Assembly (NCBI RefSeq): GCF_000209165.1
Contig: NC_009045.1
Location: 1,488,001-1,552,000 of the forward strand
Reading direction: 5' to 3'
Length of the DNA stretch: 64,000 nt
From: Scheffersomyces stipitis CBS 6054
Taxonomy: Eukaryota > Ascomycota > Pichiomycetes > Serinales > Debaryomycetaceae
The notes below the pieces were generated by a model. It made no database searches. It was not told the origin of the DNA and was given only the letters and a program-made list of their open reading frames with translations. Made by a program: the position numbers and the translations under genes. Position 1 is the first letter of the stretch; each line of letters opens with the position of its first letter. Positions 53,617-64,000 of the stretch are shown here, piece by piece.

Positions 53617-56600
53617 TTCTCTGGTGTGTTAGGTGGAAGAGTGAAAAATCAGTAAGGAAACTTCAGCGAAAATTTCGTGGTTGCAGTTAAAATTGAAGCT
53701 GAAAAAATGAAATGTGGATAGTGTACTAAAGTAGGCTCTGTGAAGCACACAAGGAGTCAAGTGAGCTGGCAAAATGCGTTAACAAGTCCTGCTGATGCGG
53801 TGAAAAATCGGAAAACGGCTGTGGATTGGAAGCGGTGGGGACAGTCAGATCACGGCGAGATGAGATATTCGTGGTGTGGTGGGGTGGATCTGGCGAGTGG
53901 ATATAGCAATAATGTGGGCCGGTTATCGAAGCTTTTCGGAGGTTGGCTGAAAAAACGGAAGGAGCAGAACAGTCAGGATTTGTGAAATATATATTTGGAA
54001 AATGTGAAATATATATATATGAGAATGAAGTATGTATACCAAAATACAACTGGCCTGCGCTAATCCCTAATAATAACTAGCAATATAATAAATGTCCTCC
54101 AGTATGATCTCTCCAAATATGGGGATGGAAAAATCTAGACGTACCAATTCCCCAGTGTTAGACTATGTAGGATAGTGACAAGAAAACGGACAGGACTGAG
54201 CAGGAAAGTGAGTTGAGGAAAATGCAATTGTGTGACAGGTGATTTATACGTGGTAGCACGATTTCAGGCTAACGTCTCGTGATTAGTTCGTTGCAGACGT
54301 CAAGCCGTGGCTAATGGTAGATCTCGATTGGCAGAGGGAGAAAAGTAGAAGAGTAGTAGAGAGATTCTTATCGGGAGCTGAAAAAAAAGGAACCAGCTTA
54401 GACCCTTAAAAGCCCTGGTTACATGACCTCTGCGATCGTCTTATATAGTGGGCACAAATGCCACGGACAATGGCCACCTACCACTTCCCAGGTAACCGTG
54501 CATTTCGTCACAAAAGTTCATAACCAATCAAAACCACAGCCAAACCCAAAACCAGACAATAAATGACCTGTTTTCCAGTCCATATTATCCAGCCATAATT
54601 GGATCTCGTGAGCTGGGTTCCCCACAAAACGAGTCTGCCATCTGGTGGTTTTGCCTGGATTAATGTGGGATTCTCAATTTCAGGTAATCACACATCTACA
54701 GCGGGGCGCTTTTCTACGATTCTCCATCGCCGCATACAGGCTCTGATAGGGGATCTTGGTTAGAACGATCCCTGTCCATATTGCCGTAGTAACCCTCTCG
54801 CTAACAAAGACCTGGAGCCAGCGGATTTTCACATATTCAACCGACACCGAAGTCTAGACACAGTGCTGTCAGCTGCAGCGTTCCGCTTACGCTGGTCTAA
54901 GTAGACCGGTTGGCCATTCTGGTTGCAGGTACTAGCTGTTGGAGATTTGGGAATTTTTCACATTTTTCACATTTTTCACTAGCCAATCCTCACTTATTTT
55001 TAACCCTTTACTGGTGCCAACCTTTTCGACCTTTCAGCCTTCTATTTTCACCTGTTGAGAAGCTTATCCTCTTCGAATACGGGCAATTGACCTTCGTGTC
55101 CTTTTTGTGCAAAAAATTCACCAGACTCGTATCATTTTCTCTCCTATTATTTCCTATCGGTGTGTTTGTATACTCTGCAACCTCCACTGCTCCTTCGTTA
55201 AAACTAACTCTGTCTACATCATTGTTCGGAAAAGTTGGGGTAGCTTGCATCCACTCCTATTTGCTCCAAATATTGACCCGTCTTGGCCACATTTCGGCTT
55301 TTGAAGTAAATCTCTTTGTACAATATTATTTCGATTGATCGTCTACTTTCTTTTCGTGTTCTTCTCGTGCCATCTCCTGCACTATTTTGGGTTACGAGAT
55401 TCTGATTATACTGGGATCCTCGAGACTCATTTCAGCATTCGGTATGCTTTTAGGCATTTCGGCATGCTCTGGCTGGTAGGTCCAACTGTTGCTGTTGAGT
55501 CACGTGCACAGGGTCCAATCCTAGATCTATTAATCTTGGCCGCTTCTCCATGATTCCATAAATGACATAAATGATATGTACAGAAATCACTATATCGATT
55601 GCTCTCAAGGCTTTTGTTATGACCTGCTCTACGTCCTAAGCTATGGAATGGTTTGTATAACTCTATAACCATGTCTTGTAGTGGTAGGTCACGTGATAGG
55701 GATGTCTTTTCTTTCGCTGAATATATTGAATATAACTGAATCTGGTGGTTCTTTCTTCTTAATCAGAAAAGTCAAGGAGTAACGAAATTGTTGAAAGTGC
55801 AAGTTGCAAGTTTGGTCTTCGGAGGTATGTGGAATAGTTTTTTCCGTCACACTTTTCATTGACACAGTAAGGCAAGCTTAAGGTCAAACAAAGGAATGGT
55901 GGAGAGAGTCTCTAAAATTTGGGTGTATTCCTGTCCTCACTATGATAGTACTAGTTAGGGTCAATTCAGCTGTCGGAGGAAAAGAGGTACCATGTTTCGG
56001 GTTGACTCTTTGCCCGTCGTGATTGTTCTTGCGGCAATCTGGCTATACTATTTTTCAACTCACGATGCCAACTGCCATTCTTATTCTTGTCCAATGGTAG
56101 ATACTGCAAACAAGTCTGTCTGGGATCTTGCTGGAAAAGACCGAATTGGTTTAAAGAAGTTGGTGGCCGGCCAACGCTATTTTAGAGATACTTCACTGAT
56201 CGTTTTTGAATTGCATACTTAATTGGATTTCAATAGAGAAAGCGAATGTTGTCAACATCACGGCTGGTTGGGCCATGGAAGGGATTCACATTTTTATAAG
56301 ATCTACAAAAGAAAACGGTATGAACAACTTTTGTTTGATAAGTGAAAATTGCAAATGCAGCTCCGCTTAGTTTTCGCGTTTCGGGTTGCAATAACGAGGC
56401 TTCGTAGAAAATAATCTTTCCACGCCGATTCACCAATGATAAGGAGAATCTCCATTCACCCAATATGTTCTTTCTGTTTTCGCTAATTCAAGTTCAAATT
56501 CAAAATTGTTAAACTCAAATCTGCTTCTCCGGCTTCAGCAGTTCGGTTTCAATCTCCTTTTTGTGCCTTCTTCTGTTATCTATTGTATTACTGGGGTATG

Positions 56601-56758
56601 TTTCTGGGCGAGTCCACCTGCATGTTCTGATGCATCTGGAATTTGTGAACTATTGTGAATTAGCTCGTGACGTTTCCAGTTGATCTGAGGTATAAGAATA
56701 TCAACAAAGTCGAAGTTCAGACACTTCCGTACAACTTGGAATTTATTTCTCGTGAAGA
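53617..56758. other. 3.1-kb intergenic region
   Basis: No gene I can support. The longest frame (54910-55338) begins with TTG, and a 76-codon ATG frame at 55992-56222 has no recognisable features. The region contains three perfect tandem copies of ATTTTTCAC (54953-54979) and CACGTG sites near 55502 and 55692. It should include the PSP1 promoter and a long upstream region of the next gene. Confidence 0.4.
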
Positions 56759-57289
56759 ATGCTGCAGCCGCAACAAGCGCAGCCTCCAGCAGCAGTGGCT
56801 GCGAAAAACCCTACTCCTTCTTGGGTCCTCTTGTCGTTTCCATTTCACCAGTTGCTATGTTTGATTTTCTCCATGAGTCAGGTTGCTACTATCGAGGGCA
56901 AGATAGGCAAGGCTGTGTTTCTATGCACCAGCATCTACAACTCCAAAGTTATCTTGAACGTCTATCAGTGGGCTCATTTGCTGGACTGGTCGGATAGGGC
57001 CAAATACTACCATACCGTAGTTCTCTTTATGAAGGTTGCTGCCTGTTGGATTCTTTTCTTCTACGGAGTCTATGTCAGCTACATGGACCGTGAATCAGAA
57101 GACTGGAAGGAGTTCCTTTCGTATGTTCAACTGACAAAAGACCAGTTGATAGCATTTGCTATTATCGTCATCTATGCTCTCGTAGTCGGTATATTTCATG
57201 GATTCCAGCTACGCAGACAGAGAGAGCGTGATAGCCATGATCCTGAGCTACAACAGTTGCTAGTAACAGAAGTATCACGTCTTGATTGA
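56759..57289 (+). CDS. Small putative membrane protein, unrecognised
   Basis: A 176-residue frame. Two clear membrane segments at about 110-128 (MKVAACWILFFYGVYVSY) and 149-167 (LIAFAIIVIYALVVGIFHGF) are separated by an acidic loop, with a basic/acidic tail (RRQRERDSHDPELQQLL). A hydrophobic stretch near residues 21-38 could be a third. The downstream ATG at 56873 (MSQVATIEGKIG) would give 138 residues and is also possible, because the DNA before it is less clearly coding. I do not recognise the family. It is convergent with MCM1. Confidence 0.6.
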   Translation: MLQPQQAQPPAAVAAKNPTPSWVLLSFPFHQLLCLIFSMSQVATIEGKIGKAVFLCTSIYNSKVILNVYQWAHLLDWSDRAKYYHTVVLFMKVAACWILFFYGVYVSYMDRESEDWKEFLSYVQLTKDQLIAFAIIVIYALVVGIFHGFQLRRQRERDSHDPELQQLLVTEVSRLD

Positions 57290-57723
57290 GTCATACTTTG
57301 ATATTGATGTTGACTACTTGACAGACAGATGTTGCTCGAGTTGGTCTTGTTCGTCCAATTCATATTGGTTTGCCTCATACTGAATGTTTATTGGCTTTCT
57401 TAGTATATTCATTATTACCTTAACTGATCTAGATTACCTTATCCGTCTACTTATCTCTGGCATACTTTATTTATCATGAATGGAAAGCACTGTTTTATAA
57501 AAAGAATAGAAGAACTAAATATTTACGTACTGTTAAATACGCTGGAAGAATACAATAACAATCACAATCAACTCTTCTCGTCGACACAACTCAGCACACT
57601 CACCTCAATCAACGTAACATAAACTGACACCTCAACAAGCAAAAATAATAATAGGTAGGAGAATAATAATAATACTGTACAATGGAATCCGGGTTCGTTC
57701 ACTGTTTGTCTAATAAATAGTCA
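57290..57723. other. Convergent spacer before MCM1
   Basis: 434 bp without a gene. The part next to MCM1 is rich in AATAAT, as expected for its 3' UTR. Confidence 0.45.
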
Positions 57724-58455
57724 TCATTGATATTGTTGCTGGTTGGGCATGTTGCTGTTTTGCATGTTGGAGAAGTACTGTTGGTAACTGTCTCCGTAGG
57801 CATTGGGTGGGATAGGAATGCCTGGCTGTTGTGGATGACCGGCGTTAGGATATGGAATTCCGTGGGGTATGTGTGCACCAGGAGGCAATTGCTGTTGTGG
57901 CTGTTGCTGATGGCGCACCTGTTGCTGGTGAGCAATGGCCTGTTGCTGTTGTACTTGCTGGTGTTGTGGGGGTTGTTGCTGAGGAGGAGCCGGGCTTTGA
58001 TCTGGCGACTCGCCGGAGTTTCCATCTGACTGGTCACCTTGGTCGTCGCCCAAACCTTCTTCAGGAGCATTCAAGCATGCTTGAATCAAGTTTTTACCTT
58101 CAGACTTGGTCACCAATGGCTGCAACTTAGGGGTGGTAAAGGTGTAAACCAAACCGGTTTCAGACACAACCAACAATAATACTTGGGTTCCTGTCAACAC
58201 CGACAACTCGTACGCTTTCTTCATGATTCCGGCCTTTCTCTTGGAAAAGGTGATGTGTCTTCTAGACTTGTCCTGGATGAATTTGATTTCGATCTTTCTT
58301 CTTTCCTTCTGGGCCTTTCCACCACCGCCGGCTTCGTCGTCGTCGTCATCGTCGCCAGCAACATCGGCACCGCCCTTGTTGGCAGCGCCGTTAGCACCGA
58401 TGTTTTCGAATTGTTGGTCGGAGTTCTCCAACTTGGCTTCGGTTACTTCGGACAT
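57724..58455 (-). CDS. MCM1: MADS-box transcription factor Mcm1
   Basis: A 243-residue protein. An acidic N-terminus (DDDDDDE near 35-41) precedes the MADS box at about 51-107 (RRKIEIKFIQDKSRRHITF, then KRKAGIMKKAYELSVLTGTQ) and the SAM extension to about 131 (EGKNLIQACLNAPEE), nearly identical to S. cerevisiae Mcm1. A Gln/Pro-rich tail (about 150-243) is likely the activation domain. Mcm1 binds CC(A/T)6GG-type sites with partners such as alpha1, alpha2, Ste12, Fkh2 and Arg80, controlling mating type, cell cycle and arginine genes. The long upstream region is typical of a regulatory gene. Confidence 0.96.
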   Translation of the reverse strand: MSEVTEAKLENSDQQFENIGANGAANKGGADVAGDDDDDDEAGGGGKAQKERRKIEIKFIQDKSRRHITFSKRKAGIMKKAYELSVLTGTQVLLLVVSETGLVYTFTTPKLQPLVTKSEGKNLIQACLNAPEEGLGDDQGDQSDGNSGESPDQSPAPPQQQPPQHQQVQQQQAIAHQQQVRHQQQPQQQLPPGAHIPHGIPYPNAGHPQQPGIPIPPNAYGDSYQQYFSNMQNSNMPNQQQYQ

Positions 58456-59725
58456 TCTGGTAATAATGTTAGTATTTACTTGTATATGATTGCAACAACA
58501 GCATTAGAATGATAACAGAAATGATAGATGACACGAATGAAAAATGATAGCAACGTTACGAAGCATGATGTAACGACATGATGATAGTCACTATGTTTTG
58601 CTATAGAAATATTGGTATGGACTCCAGAAATTGATCTGTATTTGTTTATCGTCGTTATCGGACCCTGAAATAGCAATTACTACAGCATCAATGTCGCTAT
58701 CAATCCCATTCCAATATCAACGTGAGCTACGCCATCATCAGCTTCGTCTCAACCTTGCATCCGATAATACGATGTGATCCATCGCTACGCTCCAGTGCAA
58801 AGGGACAATTCGCTGAGAATGCAACATTCCAGGGCTTCGTGATAATAATATGGACAAACCTCCCGTAAACCCAGTGCTACCGGTCACACCGATTGTATCA
58901 ATTCGACGGTTCTATGCTGTTAATGCTGCCGGCCACATCCGTGTGGCCACGAGCTCGCCATCAGCCACGGCATACTTACTAGTTACTTGTAATTGAGTCG
59001 CTGTGTTATATAAGCGATAAACGAAACTCAGCTAAGCTAAGGTAACGAAAAAGGGAAGGAGATTTTTTTGGGGAGTTGTTGTTTTTTTGGCGGGAGAGAA
59101 AAATGGCGAATTCGTCCGTTTTTCCTTTTTTCAGGTGGTTGGCTCAATTAAGCAGGTGACCACGCCCAATTCGACCAATGTGGGTTTGCCTCCCGAAAAT
59201 GGCGATTAGTGGTGAATGCGGAAGGCGTGACCAGGGATACGGTGTACGTGCTGGTGGTTACTGAGGACACAATAGCATCCGTGCCGCAGCGCTTGCAACT
59301 GCTCCCCTAACCAGAGATTGCAAAATGGGTCGAAGCCAACGACTTCTACATTCCACAAACTTCCACCGCCGTCCAATCACATCCTTGCATCACCCGAAAA
59401 ACTACCCTGTCTTCTTCGGGGCCCATACACCACCATGCTTCAGATCTTATCCTCCCCTAATCGCCTTACACACGTGAGAGGGGACTGTAGCGTCACGTGG
59501 ACAATTGTCCTGTGAGATTCTCTTTCTACATCTCAACCCCTAAAGCCGCCTAAGGATAACGACGATTTCTCTCAGCAGCAATTTCTACAGTCCGAAAAAC
59601 TCCTAGTCTTATATTAAGCTCTATCTCTATTCATCTGTGTGGCATGAAACGCTCCTAAATGCTCTGTCCTTAACTTCTTTTCTTCTTCTTCTTCAATAGT
59701 ACTGTATCTTTATATGTCCATTTTC
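58456..59725. other. MCM1 upstream region and IOC4 3' flank
   Basis: 1.27 kb without a supported gene. It has a TTATATAA near 59005, T-rich runs near 59065-59085, and two CACGTG-type sites near 59472 and 59495. Confidence 0.45.
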
Positions 59726-61012
59726 TCAAGCAGATCCGTTGGTCCCAACTGAGGGCTCGACGGAGGCCTGTTTGCTGGCTACAGTGCTGGGCTGTTCACT
59801 CTCAATATTAGCATCAATAATGTTTGTAGAAACTTCGATCTCTAAGAAGTCGTCCAACATGTCTGTAATGCGTGCTTTGATGTCCTCATTGGGAAACTGT
59901 TCAAGTGGCTTTCTGGCTGTGAGAATTAGCACTCGCAAGAGTCTGCTTTTCAATATGAGTGTCTTGGGCAACGACTGCTTCAACAACTGGAACAATTGAT
60001 CCAACAACGGCGACACTTTGTTTTCTTCTACTTCATCGGAAAGCAAGTTATCTACCAATTGTTCACTGATCTTGTCGAATTTGTTCTGAACCTTGGTGAA
60101 ATTTGCCTGTACTACAGCAGCAGAAGGTAATGTCTTCGTGAAATAGACTGTTTGTTCTTTTTCTGTGTCGAAAATGTAATTTCCCGTTTTAGCATCAAAA
60201 GTATTCAAATCCTCTAAGCCCCAGTCGTCGTCGTACTCTGCTGCCAACTTCCTTTCTTCTTCCTTTTTCTTTTCCAACAAAAGCTTTCGTTCGTCTATCT
60301 TGGCTTGTTTAGGATTTACTTTCTTCGCGACAGGCTTAGATTTGGCAGTAGCTTTAGCTGGAGCCTTGGCTGATATCTTGGTAGTTGCTTTTGATTTCGC
60401 AGCAGTTGAAGATTTCAGTGCTGGCTTCTTCTTTGGGGCTGTCGTCTTCCTTTTTTTCGAAGCTGGTTCTTCATTTTCCACTTCTTCATCCACATCTACA
60501 GATTCGCTGTCCTCTGTGGCTTCTATAACTTCTGGCTCTTCTGGAGGAGCCGCACGTGAACCATACAATACAAAGAGCTCCATGTCAGGTGGATCGTCGG
60601 CCAAATCATAAGCCTTCTCCAACAAGTTGTCTTTTCTCTTTTTGGAGCCCGAGCGATGTTTTTCAATGTCTGCTTTACTCAAAAGCTTTAAGTCGTGGCT
60701 GTTTATCCAGATGTAGGTATCATCGCTGAAGAATCTTATAGGTAAGATGCGTGCCGGAGGAAGCGACTTTCTCTTCTTGGGCGATGCACTGATAGCAGGC
60801 TTTGGTCTGTTGGACTTTGGTTTCATTTTTATGATGTTTTCCGGTAACAAGCTCTCTTCTAGCACCATGGCCGGCCAGGGTGGATATCCTTTGACTTTAG
60901 CCAATACCACTGTTGTGGGCGAATATTCGTCATGCTGTGGAATTGCTGCTGCAGCTGTGTTCTCCGGCTTGACTTCTGTGGCATTCTCGACTTTTTCTGT
61001 CAGCGTCGACAT
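59726..61012 (-). CDS. IOC4: PWWP-domain chromatin protein, Isw1b subunit Ioc4-like
   Basis: A 428-residue protein. The PWWP domain (about 30-150) has VVLAKVKGYPPWPAMVL, LLPENIIKMKP and RFFSDDTYIWINSHDLKLL, matching yeast Ioc4 block by block (there VVLAKVKG, WPAMI, FFCDDSYIWV). A Lys/Ala/acidic linker and a helical C-terminus (LLDQLFQLLKQSLPKTLILKS, then LRVLILTARKPLEQF) follow. Ioc4 reads H3K36 methylation through PWWP and targets the Isw1b remodeler to gene bodies, which suppresses cryptic transcription. The motif here is PPWP rather than PWWP. The frame upstream to 61060 begins with TTG, and the ATG at 61012 (MSTLTEKVE) is used. Confidence 0.85.
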   Translation of the reverse strand: MSTLTEKVENATEVKPENTAAAAIPQHDEYSPTTVVLAKVKGYPPWPAMVLEESLLPENIIKMKPKSNRPKPAISASPKKRKSLPPARILPIRFFSDDTYIWINSHDLKLLSKADIEKHRSGSKKRKDNLLEKAYDLADDPPDMELFVLYGSRAAPPEEPEVIEATEDSESVDVDEEVENEEPASKKRKTTAPKKKPALKSSTAAKSKATTKISAKAPAKATAKSKPVAKKVNPKQAKIDERKLLLEKKKEEERKLAAEYDDDWGLEDLNTFDAKTGNYIFDTEKEQTVYFTKTLPSAAVVQANFTKVQNKFDKISEQLVDNLLSDEVEENKVSPLLDQLFQLLKQSLPKTLILKSRLLRVLILTARKPLEQFPNEDIKARITDMLDDFLEIEVSTNIIDANIESEQPSTVASKQASVEPSVGTNGSA

Positions 61013-61367
61013 TTCTTGTTTTGTGAATAATAATCTGTTGATAATTTGTATATGTATCAAAACACTATGCTAGAGTGAAAAAATGCTTTTCTGAATCGTA
61101 TTTAACACCTTTTTTACAATTATAACCCCTAACAGCTCTGAAATACCAATTACGTAAGTCTGCCTAATTTCTTACAAAATGTGGACAACTCTAGAAGATT
61201 TGATGTGAATCTAGGAATCAATTGTCGATTTTTCACCGTGTTCCGTTCTCATAGAAATAATCAAAGCTCGGTGTTAATATGCAGGATGTTCATATTCACT
61301 AGTATAGTAAGTTAATGCTGTTGATGTCAATAATGGTCAATTAGGATCTATCCTGACGTAGTATGGT
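61013..61367. promoter_or_regulatory. IOC4 promoter
   Basis: 355 bp, AT-rich, without a gene and with no distinct element. Confidence 0.4.
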
Positions 61368-62432
61368 CTACGAAAAGACATCGTCCCAGAGATGTATAAT
61401 TCCGTTTCCGCTGGTCGACAAAATTCGGTTTTGTTCTTTTTGGTAATGAACAATATTGAGCAATAGAGCTTCTGGAGAATCTCCAATGCTAGAGTCTAGA
61501 GATGGTATAGTCAAACTACGGACGAGTCTCCCTTCATGTGTATAAGTATGTAATTGACCTGTTTCTGAACATGTAATCACATACTTGAATTGGGGAATAG
61601 TATCTGAATTGAGCTTGTAGTTTAACAGAGATCCTCTATTAAACGACCAAGCACGTTTGTTTTCACGATTATCGAAGCCAACAACACTTCCGTCACCTAA
61701 AGTGATTAAACTTCGAGTTTCGCCTTTCCGAGAGACAGCCATTATGCTTCCCAACTCCAGAAACGAGTCTGTGATCAACTGCTGGTTGCGGAAATCTACG
61801 GTGTACAAGTTTCCATTTGAACTTCCTACAGAGGCAGAATCGGTAGTGAAGTCGAACTCGTTTGTGCCCATAACACGATTGCAGTCCAAACTGTTCAAGT
61901 TGTCGTTACCCATGTTGATGGAGAAAATAGCCTTGTATGTGGATTGTCTCAAGTCAAATAAATTCAAATGGTGACTGACTCCACAAGAAGCCACCAAGTT
62001 ATCATTGAGCAACTTGCAATCGAGAACTTCATCTCGAATTGACACCGGAGTCTTTGACGTACTGGAATAGAACAGTTCTTCTTCTGACGATTTTGCGGTC
62101 TGTTTGGGTACATTAGTCAATTGACATATTTTCTTCTGGGTTACCATGTCGATAGCGACAATTTTATGTTGAGACGCCGAAATGAAGAAATCCCCAGCCT
62201 GCGAACAATCCAAGGCATTGATCGAATTGGTATGATATGTAGGAAACACTCTCAACTCTCCGTTGGTGCACAATTGTGATTGCTGGTAATCCTGAACTTC
62301 TAGCTTGAATAACTTGATGCGGAAATCATTTCCTCCTCCAGTAAGAACAAGATCTGATGACGTTGTGCCTGGAACCACGCAGAAAGAATTTATGGACGAG
62401 TTTTCGTAGGCTCTGACATACCGATATTTCAT
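61368..62432 (-). CDS. WD40-like beta-propeller protein, unassigned
   Basis: A 354-residue protein built of degenerate WD40 repeats: LVLTGGGNDFRIKLFKLEV, INALDCSQAGDFFISASQHKIVAIDM, LVASCGVSHHLNLFDLRQ, VGSSNGNLYTVDFRN and the best one at the end, ILSTSGNGIIHLWDD. It has no signal or membrane segment. I cannot assign it to a specific complex. A Dph7/Rrt2-like or RNA-processing adaptor is possible but not shown. It starts at a clear ATG (MKYRYVRAYE). Confidence 0.8.
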   Translation of the reverse strand: MKYRYVRAYENSSINSFCVVPGTTSSDLVLTGGGNDFRIKLFKLEVQDYQQSQLCTNGELRVFPTYHTNSINALDCSQAGDFFISASQHKIVAIDMVTQKKICQLTNVPKQTAKSSEEELFYSSTSKTPVSIRDEVLDCKLLNDNLVASCGVSHHLNLFDLRQSTYKAIFSINMGNDNLNSLDCNRVMGTNEFDFTTDSASVGSSNGNLYTVDFRNQQLITDSFLELGSIMAVSRKGETRSLITLGDGSVVGFDNRENKRAWSFNRGSLLNYKLNSDTIPQFKYVITCSETGQLHTYTHEGRLVRSLTIPSLDSSIGDSPEALLLNIVHYQKEQNRILSTSGNGIIHLWDDVFS

Positions 62433-64000
62433 CTTTCAAGCATCACTTGAGTATCTGTCTGACTGTCTGAATGAGGTTTAGAAGAGAAATTAGGGTAAGG
62501 CTAATTTTGATATCCTGCACATTGTGTTTTTCACTTCGTCTGCTACTATTAGCGATGGCTGAATTTTTGGGTGCAAAATGTCATGGATGTTTTTGGGAGA
62601 TGTATTTGTATATGAAATGGGAAATGGGAAATGTGTGTAACGTAGCATACGGTCTCGTTGAAATTAGAAAGACGTACAGAATACCAGCGTCGTTTCGAAT
62701 ACGTGGTAGCTTCTTCAGATATACTACTAATCGGTGGAGTTTACATTTTCTATAGATACTAAATTGGGAGGCATTCGTTTGTTTTTCCCAGCGAGCATTT
62801 CATCTCGGGATAATACAGCATAGTAGTGGGATCTGATTCGGCGAAATTGCTCTGGAAACAGAGTGTCGCGATCTGCCACTTTCGGTGTAAATCTTTCCGT
62901 TTTGGATGTGCCAGAATCAAACTAGTGCCGACTTCGATTTTAGTTAAGTTGAATCAGCAATTCTTGGAAAGAGATTCCAGAAATAAGCCTAAAGACCCGA
63001 GCTTGTGGGAATTCCGGGATTACATCATAGGCTCCAGCGACGGTGATTAATTTCTAATTAGCTCGGAGTAGGACGTATGGAAGGAATGAGGTGATTTCTA
63101 TATCTCCTGCAGAATGGATCGAATGGAACACATTGTGCCGACTGCCTTAGTTTCCAGCTTCTGGAAGGTCCGGATCAGAACTTGGAAGCTCTGGAAGGAT
63201 GTGAATGAGCAAACAAGAGCAGGTATGAAAGAGAATAGAAGAGTGAACTAGCTGTGTTTGACTGGAGAGTCCACAACGGGGTACACTTCCAGTTTGGGAC
63301 TACATGATGGCCCATCGCCAGTATCAAGCTGCAGGCTGAAGACAAATAATTGAAAAATGTCGAAGTAATAATTAGATATAATAATTAGATAACGTAGAGA
63401 ATATTCCACGAATTAGAGGCAGAATCTGCTAGGGGCTAAAACGAGAAAGAATGGAAGAATAGGAGACACAATGAATGAACAGAAAAGGTACAGAATAATA
63501 ATTGACGATGACACAGAATAGATGAATACGTAAGGTTTCCCAGCAGGTAAATAGATAATTCCGCTGAGCTACACCTCATCTGATGGCAGACACACATTTA
63601 ATTGTCCCAACGCAAACCCACGGTGCATATAGTGGTGCAACCACCTTCATGGTGTCTTTGTTGGTGCTGAAAAATATCGCGCCATCAATTTCAGTATACG
63701 GACTGGGTGCTCCAGGCGGAGAGGGTTGAGCGATCGAGATGAGGTGGTGAATACAAAAGCGAAAAATAGCTTAGGGAGGAATTGAATTTCTGGGATTAGC
63801 TACACTGTAGTGGCGATGACGGTGGAATTTAGAGAAATTGAAATAGTGGTAGAAATAGAGAAATTGGTTAATTTTCAAGCGCATTCTCGGAGCCAGCAAC
63901 CTTACAGATTTAACTCTAACTAATTGTACGCTCTATTGTGGACAATTGTGACTATATATGTCAAGGATTCTTCTGTACTGATATCCATATATGTCTGTAC
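62433..64000. other. Right-end intergenic region
   Basis: No gene is supported to the window end. It contains GGGTGCAAAA at 62569-62578, about 140 bp upstream of the WD40-like gene, and a perfect tandem duplication of TAATAATTAGATA at 63366-63391. Confidence 0.45.

Noticed and set aside
54910..55338. 142-codon plus-strand frame rich in Phe/Leu/Ser
   Set aside because: It starts with TTG, its composition follows T-rich DNA, and it has no family resemblance.
55992..56222. 76-codon ATG frame with a hydrophobic N-terminus
   Set aside because: It is short, with no conserved feature and no promoter evidence. It is more likely chance or an upstream frame.
56597..56680. Possible intron (GTATGT near 56597, TTCCAG near 56679) upstream of the small membrane protein
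   Set aside because: No upstream exon with an ATG stays open into the gene, since the nearest ATG frame stops after 15 codons, and no clear TACTAAC branch site is present.

Overview
The window looks like nuclear DNA from a budding yeast of the CUG-Ser (CTG) clade, most like Scheffersomyces (Pichia) stipitis. Its genes are monocistronic and apparently intronless, with TATA boxes, AT-rich intergenic DNA and only yeast-type proteins (Mcm1, Ctr9, Psf3, Exo70, tRNA ligase, Ioc4, Ccw14). The clade call rests on in-frame CTG codons standing where homologues or paralogues in this same window have Ser or Thr. The clearest is codon 22 of the copper-fist protein. The species name is an inference. I found no tRNA, rRNA, CRISPR, transposon or viral sequence.

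Layout. 1-213: start of a dithiol glutaredoxin, cut by the window edge. 548-4415: tandem pair of Dal5/ACS-family MFS permeases with a shared E-box promoter. 5010-9963: tRNA ligase TRL1 and exocyst EXO70, divergent. 9964-16625: a lone TALE homeobox gene in nearly 6 kb of otherwise empty DNA. 16626-17894: an unrecognised protein. 19323-24203: tandem pair of SV2-like MFS transporters. 24471-28194: N-terminal methyltransferase TAE1, then MAC1, a copper-sensing factor with copper-response elements and a small overlapping uORF. 28507-38032: CTR9, PSF3, a large single-pass vacuolar-type protein and a CFEM/GPI cell-wall protein (SSR1/CCW14). 40086-41711: guanine deaminase. 42573-50875: five tandem NmrA/isoflavone-reductase-like genes. 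51343-53616: PSP1 with a poly-Gln run. 56759-62432: a small membrane protein, MCM1, IOC4 and a WD40-like protein.

How the parts relate. Most genes are independent housekeeping units. Three lineage-specific expansions stand out: the Dal5-like pair, the SV2-like pair and the five-gene NmrA-like array. The array is the most unusual region. Genes 1-4 are recent copies that exchange sequence, copies 2-4 carry duplicated promoter modules with a CTCCGGAG box and a TATA box about 98 bp before the ATG, and copy 4 has lost the lysine that is catalytic in the plant reductases. Together this suggests an inducible, still-evolving redox or detoxification locus.
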